A DNA stretch of 64,000 nt, from NCBI GenBank assembly GCA_012839745.1, contig DUMS01000086.1:62001-126000 (forward strand), given 5' to 3'. The first letter of the stretch is position 1, and each line of letters starts with the position of its first letter. Made by a program: the position numbers and the translations under genes. Below, piece by piece: positions 1 to 7,954 of the stretch. This stretch comes from Tissierellia bacterium. Its GTDB lineage: Bacteria; Bacillota; Clostridia; Tissierellales; Tepidimicrobiaceae. Below the pieces are notes generated by a model. That model made no database searches, was not told the DNA's origin, and was given only the letters and a program-made list of their open reading frames with translations.

Positions 1-263
1 TATAGTCTGGGGACTATCTTTTCCATAGCCTTTGACATCACTTCAGTGGCTAATGCCCTATCCTTCTTTGCAGCAATCTTCTTAATATCTTCTCCTATTT
101 CTGCTGCAACTAACTCATTTGATACATCTGTTGGTGTTAAAGGCTCAAAAACACCGCAGTGAATTGTAAAAGTATTAAGCCCTAAGCTTTTAAGCACTTC
201 TTTAACATAGGAAAGCTCATTGCCTTTGGAATCAAAAGTACCTGCAATAGCTATGGTTTTCAA
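1..263 (-). CDS. Tm-1-like ATP-binding (UPF0261) protein, N-terminal part
   Basis: Only the first 87 codons are in the window; the gene runs off the left edge. It is too short for the ORF track. I read it from a TTG codon at 261-263, preceded by AAGGAAG about 8 bases upstream. The protein opens with KTIAIAGTFDSKGNELSYVK and continues with TFTIHCGVFEP, the typical start of UPF0261/Tm-1-like proteins, where a beta strand is followed by GTxDxKGxE. Family members bind ATP in this N-terminal domain; the bacterial role is poorly known and often linked to a TIM-barrel partner. Function is therefore only a family assignment. Confidence 0.7.
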   Translation of the reverse strand, partial: MKTIAIAGTFDSKGNELSYVKEVLKSLGLNTFTIHCGVFEPLTPTDVSNELVAAEIGEDIKKIAAKKDRALATEVMSKAMEKIVPRL

Positions 264-391
264 TAGGCATCTTCCTTTCATATTTGTCAGAATAGTTACA
301 TTTTATTGTTTCCAATACCTATATATTTATGAGAGTTTCTAATATATTGTTTCTTCCTTTATTGAACTCATTAACCCCAGAAAATATATAA

Positions 392-422
392 AGCCTATCC
401 TGATTCAGTTTCAGGATAGGCT
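392..422 (-). terminator. Rho-independent terminator after the alpha/beta hydrolase gene
   Basis: A 12-bp perfect stem (AGCCTATCCTGA with TCAGGATAGGCT) and a 7-base loop lie 11 bases past the stop of the minus-strand gene. Read on the minus strand the stem is followed by TTTATATATTTTC. Confidence 0.85.
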
Positions 423-432
423 CTAATAATAA

Positions 433-1212
433 CTAATAAGCATATGCATCAGATTGTTTTTCCTTCAATTCTGTCAAAAACTTAACGGTATTATCAAGCA
501 ATTCCCTTTCAAATTCATAGGAGGAATAGCAGTGGTCTGCTCCTTCAACAAAGTGGATAGTGCTGTTTGGAAACACCTTATTATAGCAGTATGCATTGAC
601 ATATAGAACGTCCATGTCTTCAGTGCCATGTATTATCAGTACCGGATTATGATAGTCCCTGGCATACTGCAATGGGTCTGAATCCAGTAACTCATCAAAG
701 AACTTCGGACCTACCACATCACCAAGATAATCCACATGTTCCCCTTCTATTCCTTTAATAAAACTTTCACGACCAAATATGTGGTAGAAGTTCCAGAATG
801 GATTTGAAACTGGTGACCACAATACTAAACCATCACATTGGCATTTGGAGGCCAGAATGGAGGCAACACATCCTCCCATGCTGAACCCCACAATATATAG
901 CCTTCTTACGTCATAGTTATTCTTCAGGTATTCAATTACATTTAATCCATCTTCAACCTCACCCATAATTGTCATGTCTTCAAAATCTCCATCGCTGTCT
1001 CCCGAGCCTACGAAATCAAATCTCATTACTGTAAATCCTTTCTTCGCCAGCCTTTCCGACAGCTTTCTGAACATCCTGTGAGGCTCTATTTTTGTGCCTA
1101 CAAATCCGTGAATTAATATGACAAAATCCTTTCCTATCTCCTCTTTGTCATCGTACTCCAATATGCCCAGCATCCTATAACCTCTACTTTCAATCCACAG
1201 GCTATTCTGCAT
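433..1212 (-). CDS. alpha/beta hydrolase family protein
   Basis: A 259-residue cytoplasmic hydrolase of unknown substrate. It has the alpha/beta-hydrolase landmarks in order: an oxyanion-hole motif LIHGFVG, the strand-turn [10 protein letters not shown], the nucleophile elbow GFSMGG with the catalytic Ser, an acid in [10 protein letters not shown], and the catalytic His in GADHCYS. The arrangement resembles BAAT/feruloyl-esterase-like serine hydrolases. The ORF track starts 31 codons earlier, but that stretch is antisense-like extension inside glyA; the ATG at 1212 has GAGGAGG 6 bases upstream, so I choose it. It overlaps the end of glyA by 11 bases, implying translational coupling in one operon. 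No signal peptide is seen. Confidence 0.82.
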   Translation of the reverse strand: MQNSLWIESRGYRMLGILEYDDKEEIGKDFVILIHGFVGTKIEPHRMFRKLSERLAKKGFTVMRFDFVGSGDSDGDFEDMTIMGEVEDGLNVIEYLKNNYDVRRLYIVGFSMGGCVASILASKCQCDGLVLWSPVSNPFWNFYHIFGRESFIKGIEGEHVDYLGDVVGPKFFDELLDSDPLQYARDYHNPVLIIHGTEDMDVLYVNAYCYNKVFPNSTIHFVEGADHCYSSYEFERELLDNTVKFLTELKEKQSDAYAY

Positions 1213-2470
1213 AGTATTCCTCCTCACTGAACTGATACCCGTATATAGGGAACCTTCTGCACAATTGGCTGACTCTATCAGCCACATCCTCTTTAATCCT
1301 TTCATTTCCCATATTGCTCAATGTAATATCAATTAGCTCCGAAATCTCTTTTACCTCTTCCTCCTTCATTCCCCTTGTAGTAATTGCAGATGTGCCTATT
1401 CTAATTCCGCTTGTAATAACAGGGGTTTCCGGATCAAAGGGTATCATGTTCTTATTGACTGTAATGCCTACTTCATTTAAGGCTTCCTCTGCCATCTTGC
1501 CTGTCAGTCCCTTATTTCTCAAGTCCACTAAGAACAGGTGGGTATCAGTTCCTCCCGTTACAATCCTGTATCCCTTATCCTTGAGAATTTCAGCCATGAG
1601 CCTGGAATTATCCAATACTTGCTTAATATAGGCTTTAAACTCCTCCTTCATGGCTTCCTTAAAGCAGACTGCCTTTCCTGCTATTGTATTCATCTGGGGA
1701 CCTCCCTGTATTCCAGGAAAAATTGCTTTGTCGATTTTGGGTCCGTATTCCTTTTTGCATAATATGAATCCACCTCTGGCACCTCTTATGGTCTTGGTGG
1801 TCGTACTGGTAACAAAGTCTGCATATTCCACAGGATTTGGATGATATCCTGCAGCAACCAGTCCGGATATATGGGACATATCCACCATCAGATAGGCTCC
1901 AGTTTCATCTGCTATTTCCCTGAATATGCTATAATCTATAATCCTGGAATATGAACTTGTACCTGCAACTATCATCTTTGGCCTGTATTTTAATGCAAGG
2001 CTTCTAACTTCATCATAGTCTATTGTTTCAGTGTCCTTCCTGACCCCGTATCCTATGCAGTTGAAAAACATGCCTGAAATATTAACCCTGCTGCCATGGG
2101 ATAAATGGCCTCCATGGTCCAGCTTCATTCCCAGTATGGTATCCCCTGGCTTTAGCATTGCAATATATACAGCCATATTTGCATTTACTCCTGAATGGGG
2201 CTGAACATTTGCATATTCAGCATTAAAAAGCTTCTTCGCCCTATCTATGGCTATGGACTCCACCATATCCACATATTCGCATCCTGAATGGTAGCGATTT
2301 CCCGGATAGCCTTCGGCATATTTATTTGTAAGTATTGACCCTTGGGCTTCCATTACAAGTTCGCTTACAAAATTTTCGGAAGCGATAAGTTCAATTTTTC
2401 TATTCTGCCTTTCAAGTTCCAGCTCAATAGCCCTGTAAATTTCAGGGTCCTCAGTCATCAACCTATTCAT
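1202..2470 (-). CDS. glyA: serine hydroxymethyltransferase-like enzyme
   Basis: PLP enzyme that interconverts serine and glycine with tetrahydrofolate, 422 residues, the usual length. The N-terminal [10 protein letters not shown], the [19 protein letters not shown] segment and [15 protein letters not shown] are all family hallmarks, and the internal aldimine lysine sits in [12 protein letters not shown]. The normal motif is TTTHKTLRGPRGG, so the residue just before the lysine is Thr instead of His and the later Pro is Ala. The start ATG has AGGTGAT upstream. The paralogue may have altered activity, for example as an aldolase or an alpha-methylserine enzyme, but the simplest reading is a divergent GlyA supplying or draining glycine for glycine-reductase metabolism. 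Confidence 0.85.
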   Translation of the reverse strand: MNRLMTEDPEIYRAIELELERQNRKIELIASENFVSELVMEAQGSILTNKYAEGYPGNRYHSGCEYVDMVESIAIDRAKKLFNAEYANVQPHSGVNANMAVYIAMLKPGDTILGMKLDHGGHLSHGSRVNISGMFFNCIGYGVRKDTETIDYDEVRSLALKYRPKMIVAGTSSYSRIIDYSIFREIADETGAYLMVDMSHISGLVAAGYHPNPVEYADFVTSTTTKTIRGARGGFILCKKEYGPKIDKAIFPGIQGGPQMNTIAGKAVCFKEAMKEEFKAYIKQVLDNSRLMAEILKDKGYRIVTGGTDTHLFLVDLRNKGLTGKMAEEALNEVGITVNKNMIPFDPETPVITSGIRIGTSAITTRGMKEEEVKEISELIDITLSNMGNERIKEDVADRVSQLCRRFPIYGYQFSEEEYYAE

Positions 2471-2556
2471 CCTATCACCTCATATGTTGACTGCATTCAG
2501 CTATTTTGACTTATTCTTTGATAAAGCATATTCAGGGTTGCTGAAATACTCGTTTG

Positions 2557-2589
2557 TCTTATTGATGACAACCTTCAGCATCAATAAGA
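2557..2589. repeat. 11-bp inverted repeat in the glyA leader region
   Basis: TCTTATTGATG at 2557-2567 and its exact complement CATCAATAAGA at 2579-2589 are separated by 11 bases. It lies about 90 bases upstream of glyA on the minus strand. No T-run follows on either strand, so it is more likely an mRNA leader hairpin or an operator than a terminator. Confidence 0.5.
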
Positions 2590-2658
2590 GACATAATATC
2601 TTTTTCTTGACTACAATCCAACTTTATGTTAGTTTATTAATGTACAGAGGATATGGCC

Positions 2659-2664
2659 TATAAT
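2659..2664 (+). promoter_or_regulatory. probable -10 box ahead of the purine riboswitch
   Basis: A perfect TATAAT lies 17 bases upstream of the riboswitch aptamer on the plus strand. No good -35 hexamer is visible at the usual spacing, so this is a weak call. Confidence 0.4.
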
Positions 2665-2680
2665 CAAATATAGATTATAT

Positions 2681-2751
2681 CACTCATATAAGCTCGCAAA
2701 TCTGGTGCGAGAGTTTCTACGTGGCAACCATAATTGCCTACGCTATGGGTG
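2681..2751 (+). promoter_or_regulatory. purine (guanine-type) riboswitch aptamer
   Basis: P1 is formed by CACTCATA (2681-2688) and TATGGGTG (2744-2751). P2 is CTCGCA/TGCGAG with loop AATCTGG, and J2/3 reads GTTTCTAC as in known purine aptamers. P3 is GTGGCAA/TTGCC(T)AC with a loop starting CC that can kiss the GG of L2. The base just before the P1 3' strand is C, the specificity base for guanine or hypoxanthine rather than adenine. Unusual points are a bulged U in P3 and G where J3/1 normally has A. It precedes a purine permease gene, as expected. Confidence 0.9.
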
Positions 2752-2808
2752 TTCAAAATACTGTTATATAGTCTAACCTGTTTAGATTAGGCTATATATG
2801 TGCTTTTC

Positions 2809-2842
2809 AGCGGTTGATTGAACACTATCAATCGCTTTTTTT
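2809..2842 (+). terminator. riboswitch expression platform (intrinsic terminator)
   Basis: AGCGGTTGAT pairs with ATCAATCGCT (one G-U wobble), followed by seven T residues. The loop side TGAACAC (2819-2825) is complementary to GTGTTCA at 2749-2755, which overlaps the P1 3' strand. Ligand-bound P1 would free the terminator, so the switch should turn the permease off when purine is plentiful. A further hairpin with TATATAG arms lies between at about 2765-2798. Confidence 0.85.
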
Positions 2843-2969
2843 AGTTCCTGAATCCCTTTTCTTTGCCCAAGGTGACTATAATGGTTGCGAATTAGCCATA
2901 ATTATTAGTAGAAACGGTTTAATCTAATGTTATTATGAAATATTAAAATCTAAAATAGGAGGGGCAAAT

Positions 2970-4382
2970 ATGGAAAATTTTTTCAAACTTAAGGCAAATG
3001 GCACAAATGTACGTACAGAAATACTTGCAGGACTTACTACATTCTTTGCAATGGCTTATATTATAATGGTAAACCCTGCAATGCTATCACTGACCGGTAT
3101 GCCTTATGGTGCAGTGTTTTTGGCAACCATTCTTGCATCTGTAATTGGAACTCTTTTCATGGGGCTGGTTGCTAATGTTCCTTATGCCTTGGCACCTGGA
3201 ATGGGGCTTAATGCATTCTTTGTATTTACAGTAGTCTTTGGACTTGGATTCACTTGGGAAGAAGCCCTTGCCATGGTATTTGTATGCGGTGTTATCAATG
3301 TACTGATAACTGTGACAAAAATAAGAAAGCTAATCATAAAGTCAATCCCTGAAAGCCTGCAAAATGCAATAGGCGGAGGAATAGGCATATTTATAGCCTA
3401 CATCGGCATTAAAAGCGCAGGACTTTTGAAATTCACCTCTGACCCTGGAACTTATGAACTCCTTGACAGCGGAACAGTTATTGCAAGCTCTGCTGCAGTT
3501 CCTGAAATCGTCCCTTTCAACACCCCTAGCGTATTGCTGGCAATATTCGGAATCATATTTACAACTATTCTTCTTGTTGGTAAAGTAAAAGGAGCTATAT
3601 TTATAGGCATTATTGTATCTACTCTTCTAGGCATTCCTTTGGGAGTAACACACCTTGGTGCTTCTGTAAGCTTTGCAGAAGCTTGGGCTCAGCTTCCAGA
3701 AACAATGTTTGCAGCCTTTGGAAATCCCGGACTTATATCATTATTCAGCGACCCAGCCAGAATACCATTGGTTTTAATGACCATATTTGCATTTAGCTTA
3801 TCAGACACGTTTGATACAATTGGTACCTTCATAGGAACAGGACGCAAAACAGGCATCTTTTCAGCAGAAGATATAAAAGCCCTGGAATCAAGCTCAGGAT
3901 TCAAGTCAAAAATGGATAAGGCTCTATTTGCAGATTCTGTAGGTACTTCCATTGGTGCAATCTTCGGTACTTCAAACACTACAACATATGTGGAAAGTGC
4001 AGCAGGAATTGGAGCAGGCGGACGTACAGGCTTAACAAGTGTAGTTGTAGCAATTCTGTTTGCCTTAAGCGCATTCTTCGTTCCTGTAATAAGTGCCATA
4101 CCTTCAGCAGCAACTGCTCCAGCATTAATAGTGGTAGGTATTATGATGCTTTCTGCATTTAAGGAAATAAACTGGACAGATCTGGATGAAGCAATTCCTG
4201 CTTTCTTTGCTGGAATATTCATGGCACTATGCTACAGCATTTCCTATGGTATAGCCACAGGATTTATATTCTACTGTATAGTTAAGCTGTTTAAAGGCGA
4301 AGCAAAAGATATTAACCCTGTACTATGGGTATCAACAGGCTTATTCATATTGAACTTCATACTTCTTGCAGTTAAATTCTAG
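2970..4382 (+). CDS. NCS2/AzgA-type guanine-hypoxanthine permease
   Basis: A 470-residue polytopic membrane protein of the AzgA/PbuG branch of the NCS2 purine:proton symporters. The N-terminus carries the branch signature NGTNVRTEILAGLTTFFAMAY and MVNPAML, followed by ALAPGMGLNAFF; the conserved FSLSDTFDTIGTFIG and GTSNTTTYVESAAGIGAGGRTG segments lie in the middle. It imports guanine or hypoxanthine for salvage. The start ATG has a strong AGGAGGG site. The upstream purine riboswitch and terminator give ligand-dependent repression, agreeing with the assignment. It stands alone, closed by a bidirectional terminator. Confidence 0.93.
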   Translation: MENFFKLKANGTNVRTEILAGLTTFFAMAYIIMVNPAMLSLTGMPYGAVFLATILASVIGTLFMGLVANVPYALAPGMGLNAFFVFTVVFGLGFTWEEALAMVFVCGVINVLITVTKIRKLIIKSIPESLQNAIGGGIGIFIAYIGIKSAGLLKFTSDPGTYELLDSGTVIASSAAVPEIVPFNTPSVLLAIFGIIFTTILLVGKVKGAIFIGIIVSTLLGIPLGVTHLGASVSFAEAWAQLPETMFAAFGNPGLISLFSDPARIPLVLMTIFAFSLSDTFDTIGTFIGTGRKTGIFSAEDIKALESSSGFKSKMDKALFADSVGTSIGAIFGTSNTTTYVESAAGIGAGGRTGLTSVVVAILFALSAFFVPVISAIPSAATAPALIVVGIMMLSAFKEINWTDLDEAIPAFFAGIFMALCYSISYGIATGFIFYCIVKLFKGEAKDINPVLWVSTGLFILNFILLAVKF

Positions 4383-4418
4383 CGGATTCACAAAAAAAGG
4401 ATAAACAAAAAATATATT

Positions 4419-4467
4419 AAACAGCCAAAGCTATAATCCCTCTTAGCTTTGGCTGTTTACCTTTTTT
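4419..4467. terminator. bidirectional terminator between the permease and MBL hydrolase genes
   Basis: A 15-bp perfect stem AAACAGCCAAAGCTA/TAGCTTTGGCTGTTT is followed on the plus strand by ACCTTTTTT and on the minus strand by TAATATATTTTTT, so it can end both convergent transcripts. Confidence 0.88.
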
Positions 4468-4569
4468 GAAGCTTTATATAGTTCTTCGACAACATATTTC
4501 CCGGAAAATAATATTATAATTGTATTTTGTCAGATTCATCATTATATGGCACTATATGATGAAAACTGT

Positions 4570-5367
4570 TTAAGGCATTTTGTCAACTTTACTCATAAGC
4601 ACATCCAATTGTTCCTTTATCTTTAAGTTTCTTAATGGCTTCCCGTGGCTTGGAAGCAATATGGCAGGTTCCAAGGATTTTAAGTACATTATGGACTCCT
4701 TTGCCTTTCCCCAGTCCTCAGACATATAATTGGGAGGGCCTGAAATTTCTTCTTTTTTCGTGATTACTGACCACATGGATTCCTGCTTTATTGTGGAAAT
4801 GGCATCTCCTGCTATTAAGACCCTATCCAATTCCTTGAACAGTGAAATATGCCCTCTAGTATGCCCCGGTGTATGTATCCACCTCCAGCCGGGCATTCCT
4901 GGTATTTTCCCATCCTGAGGAAGGATAACTACCCTATGGCTTATATCTATACCGGTATGAGGAAAGCTTGGGCTCATTTGAGCTATTTCTTCTCCTTGAT
5001 TAGGATTACCTAATGGATAGTCCATTTTCCCCGTAACATAAGGAAGCTCCAGTTCATGTACATAAACAGGAACATTCCAGTGTTCTGATAGCTTAATTAC
5101 CGAACCTACATGGTCAAAATGCCCATGGGTCAGCACAATACACTGAGGCTTTGTATCCCTGCCATAGTATTTCTTTACAGTTTCCAATATAAAATTATAG
5201 GAGTTCTCCAATCCGGTATCCACCAGCACAAATTCCTTTCCATCAGAAAGGGGATCCCCAACTAAAAAGGCGTTGACTGCAGCAAAGTCAAGAAGCGTTA
5301 CTTCTGGAGTTACCTGTTCTGCACTTGCAGTCATAAAAGATAATATTTCCAGCAATTTGTTTCCCAA
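4570..5367 (-). CDS. MBL-fold metallo-hydrolase
   Basis: A 265-residue metallo-beta-lactamase-fold enzyme. The zinc motif THGHFDHVG, the following conserved His in IHTPGHTRGHIS, the metal-bridging Asp in LIAGDAIST and the last His in LLPSHGKPL are all present. Such proteins are glyoxalase-II-like hydrolases, lactonases or related enzymes; the substrate cannot be told. The ORF track begins at 5388, but the GGAGG motif lies inside that extension (ATGAAAATGGAGG), so I choose the TTG at 5367, 8 bases after GGAGG. It is a monocistronic gene with the bidirectional terminator downstream. Confidence 0.78.
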   Translation of the reverse strand: MGNKLLEILSFMTASAEQVTPEVTLLDFAAVNAFLVGDPLSDGKEFVLVDTGLENSYNFILETVKKYYGRDTKPQCIVLTHGHFDHVGSVIKLSEHWNVPVYVHELELPYVTGKMDYPLGNPNQGEEIAQMSPSFPHTGIDISHRVVILPQDGKIPGMPGWRWIHTPGHTRGHISLFKELDRVLIAGDAISTIKQESMWSVITKKEEISGPPNYMSEDWGKAKESIMYLKSLEPAILLPSHGKPLRNLKIKEQLDVLMSKVDKMP

Positions 5368-5466
5368 TATTAAAACCTCCATTTTCAAATAACATCTTAC
5401 TATAGATAAATAACTATATAAATAATTATCATTTAATAAAAAATACAGTGAGATTACATTTGCAGG

Positions 5467-5588
5467 CTATGGTTAAACTTATCAGCGAATTGAGATAAAA
5501 AAAACGTTAAGATATTCAGAGTCTTAAGCAAAACGAGTTTGCGAATTTTAGGATTTTTTATCGAAATGAGCTGTATAAGTTTCCATAG
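5467..5588. repeat. long imperfect palindrome, MITE-like or structured RNA
   Basis: The gap between the MBL and LysE genes contains an approximately 120-base imperfect palindrome. CTATGGTTAAACTTATCAGC at 5467-5486 pairs, with small indels, with GCTGTATAAGTTTCCATAG at 5570-5588; inside, GATAAAAAA (5494-5502) pairs with TTTTTTATC (5554-5562), and TTAAGA/TCTTAA forms a small inner hairpin near 5507-5526. No ORF is present. A dispersed non-autonomous repeat is the best guess. Confidence 0.5.
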
Positions 5589-5678
5589 TCGAAACCGTAA
5601 TCGAACGTATTTTTTATTAAACTTTAAAATATTGTTATTTATAGTATTTGTAAAATGGAGGTTATTATTCTTTTTAGT

Positions 5679-6278
5679 TTAAATAAGAGAAATTGCTAGT
5701 TTTATTCCAAAAAATATTATTATTACACCACAGATTATATTTATCCACTTAATAAGCCTGTTATCTATTCTTGTCTTAAATAAAGATACAATGGTAGTCA
5801 ATGAGCTAAACCATAGAAATGAAGCTAAACAAAAACCAAGTATAAAATATATCTTATACTCTTCAGGAACATATGCATTATATCCACCCAATAACAAAGA
5901 TCCATCTATTATGGCCTGTGGATTCAGCCATGTTACAGTAAACGTATCCCTTACTATTTTAAAATAGTCCTTTTCCAGCTTTACCTCCTTTGTAATATCA
6001 GGAGAGGACTTAATTATTCCATATCCTATGTATATTACAACTATGCTCCCTATTATTATCATTGCGTTCTTAAGAAAAGGCACCTTATCCAGCAAAAGCC
6101 CTATTCCAAAAAAGCAGGCCAAAGCCAGGGATATGTCGAAGAATATGGTTGTAAATGCAACCCTATAGGCCTTCAGCCTTTCTTCCCTCAGTGCTGAGTT
6201 TATGACGTACAGGTTTTGCATGCCAATAGGCGCCACATATCCAAATCCTAATACCAGTCCTTGAAGTAAAAATTCCAA
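5679..6278 (-). CDS. LysE/ArgO-family amino-acid exporter
   Basis: A 199-residue membrane protein with about six hydrophobic segments and the LysE-family opening LVLGFGYVAPIGMQNLYV, in which the GxxxPxGxQN pattern is typical of LysE/ArgO exporters. A second conserved stretch, TWLNPQAIIDGSLLLGG, matches the family NPxA motif. It is expected to export basic or other amino acids by proton or sodium exchange. The start is a TTG with AAGGGGG 7 bases upstream. It follows the AGCS symporter gene on the same strand but is separated from it by a strong terminator, so it probably has its own promoter. Confidence 0.88.
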   Translation of the reverse strand: MEFLLQGLVLGFGYVAPIGMQNLYVINSALREERLKAYRVAFTTIFFDISLALACFFGIGLLLDKVPFLKNAMIIIGSIVVIYIGYGIIKSSPDITKEVKLEKDYFKIVRDTFTVTWLNPQAIIDGSLLLGGYNAYVPEEYKIYFILGFCLASFLWFSSLTTIVSLFKTRIDNRLIKWINIICGVIIIFFGIKLAISLI

Positions 6279-6315
6279 ATCAATTCCCCCTTCTATTATG
6301 TTGTCCTTATTAATA

Positions 6316-6357
6316 ATAACAAAATCTAGGCTATTATTCTAGCCTAGATTTTGTTAT
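6316..6357 (-). terminator. terminator after the AGCS symporter gene
   Basis: A perfect 17-bp stem (ATAACAAAATCTAGGCT and its complement) with an 8-base loop lies just after the stop codon at 6368. The T-rich 3' arm ends in TTTTGTTAT on either strand. Confidence 0.85.
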
Positions 6358-6367
6358 TCGTTAATTC

Positions 6368-7822
6368 CTATTTTGCAGCTTTTTTTATCTTATCCTCATA
6401 GAATAGGCTGAAGGATGGGTCTACCTTTCCTATTCCAAGATATCTTGCCTTGTAGTCCTTTAAGAGCTTAAAGTAAGTTGGGCTTAAGATTAATATTACT
6501 ATGACGTTTATAAATGTCGGTATTGCTGATGTAACATCTGCAAAATTCCATACAGTTGCTCCTGGAAGCCCTCTGGTTACTGCCAATACTACCATTAAAT
6601 ATCCAGGCAGTGGATAGGTATATTTGTATATCTTTAGAACCAATTCCTTTGCAGCAACATTTTCCTTAAATAAATGTCTCAACAGTATTTCGTAGTATGC
6701 ATACCATCCACCAGTTGTAGTCAAGCCAAACAGGAATACTCCTAATGCTATTATAATACGTCCTACAGATCCTATTTCTGACTCAAATGCAGTTAAAGTC
6801 AATGTTGCTCCATCAAGGCCTGAGGACCATTGTCCTGTTATTACAATAACCAGAGCTGTTATTGAACATACCAATATTGTATCAACAAATACCTCAAAGC
6901 TGCCCCATAAACCTTGCTTTATTGGGTGGTCTGTCCTAGCTGTTGAGTGAATCATTGGAGATGTACCCCAACCAGCTTCGTTACTATATACTGAACGGGC
7001 AACACCCATTCTGATTACCTGAGAAACAGCTGCACCGGCAAATCCACCAACTGCTGCAGTTCCTGTAAATGCACTCTTGAATATCAATGCAAATGCACTT
7101 GGTAATGCAGCTATATTCTTCACTACGATAAATAATCCTGCAGCTATATAGAATATACACATTACAGGTACAAGTCTACCAGCTATCCTTCCCAGTCCTG
7201 GAATTCCTCCAAGTATCATTGCATAAACCAGTATAACATATATTGCTCCTACTACTAACATGCTAATATTAAAGGTTCCGCCTACTGCTTCTGCTACTGT
7301 ATAGTTTTGTAATGTAATGAAGAAGGTTGAAAATATTCCAGCACCAAATATAAATGCCAGTATTCCCCAAAGTTTAAACCCTTTTTCTTCTCCTAAACCT
7401 TTTTCCATATAGTAGGTAGGTCCACCATATGGGTCGCCTTTTTCGTCCTTCAGACGATAGTAGACTGCCAGTGAAACCTCTACATTCTTAATAAGCATTC
7501 CCAGCAATGCAGCTACCCACATCCAAAAGGTTGCTCCAGGTCCTCCAACAGCTATGGCAGTTGCAACACCACCAATGTTACCAACTCCAACGCTGCCTCC
7601 TACTGCAGTACTTACAGCTTCTATTGGGGATAGTATACCTTCCTTGCCTTCTTCTTTAGTCTTCTTAAACAAAATTCCAAAGGTGTTCTTTAAAATGTGT
7701 CCCAGTTTTGCAAATTGGAAAAATCCTGAACCCAATGTAAAAAATATACCTACAAACATAATTGCGAAAATCAATGGTAGTCCCCATAACCAACCTGCTA
7801 TTTTGCCTAGAATTTCTTCCAT
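6368..7822 (-). CDS. AGCS-family sodium:alanine/glycine symporter
   Basis: A 484-residue integral membrane protein of the alanine-or-glycine:cation symporter family. It has the family pattern GSVGVGNIGGVATAIAVGGPG near residues 75-95 and the downstream MGVARSVYSNEAGWGTSPMIHSTA signature, which contains the conserved NEAGxGxxP motif of the substrate site. It should import alanine, glycine or D-alanine with sodium. The ATG has AGGAGGG 5 bases upstream. It follows the racemase and YtcJ genes on the same strand after a gap of about 130 bases without a clear terminator, so it could be the distal gene of that sigma-54-controlled unit. Confidence 0.93.
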   Translation of the reverse strand: MEEILGKIAGWLWGLPLIFAIMFVGIFFTLGSGFFQFAKLGHILKNTFGILFKKTKEEGKEGILSPIEAVSTAVGGSVGVGNIGGVATAIAVGGPGATFWMWVAALLGMLIKNVEVSLAVYYRLKDEKGDPYGGPTYYMEKGLGEEKGFKLWGILAFIFGAGIFSTFFITLQNYTVAEAVGGTFNISMLVVGAIYVILVYAMILGGIPGLGRIAGRLVPVMCIFYIAAGLFIVVKNIAALPSAFALIFKSAFTGTAAVGGFAGAAVSQVIRMGVARSVYSNEAGWGTSPMIHSTARTDHPIKQGLWGSFEVFVDTILVCSITALVIVITGQWSSGLDGATLTLTAFESEIGSVGRIIIALGVFLFGLTTTGGWYAYYEILLRHLFKENVAAKELVLKIYKYTYPLPGYLMVVLAVTRGLPGATVWNFADVTSAIPTFINVIVILILSPTYFKLLKDYKARYLGIGKVDPSFSLFYEDKIKKAAK

Positions 7823-7954
7823 ACTTTACCCTCCTATTTTATAGATTTTTAACTTGCAAGGTATTCATCTTTTGTATAGTGTTTATGTTTTGAATACTCT
7901 AAAAGCTCTTTTTCCATCACCCCCTTTAATTCTTATATAGGGATATATATAAAG

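Noticed and set aside
1213-1305. N-terminal extension of the alpha/beta hydrolase ORF
   Set aside because: It lies inside glyA in another frame and the real ribosome site precedes the ATG at 1212.
2641-2664. GAGGATATGG just upstream of the purine riboswitch as a second aptamer
   Set aside because: It resembles the L2 loop of a purine aptamer, but no P1, P2 or J2/3 elements surround it.
3689-4222. 177-residue minus-strand ORF antisense to the purine permease
   Set aside because: It is a low-complexity, Ile/Ala-rich shadow of a clearly conserved plus-strand gene and has no ribosome site.
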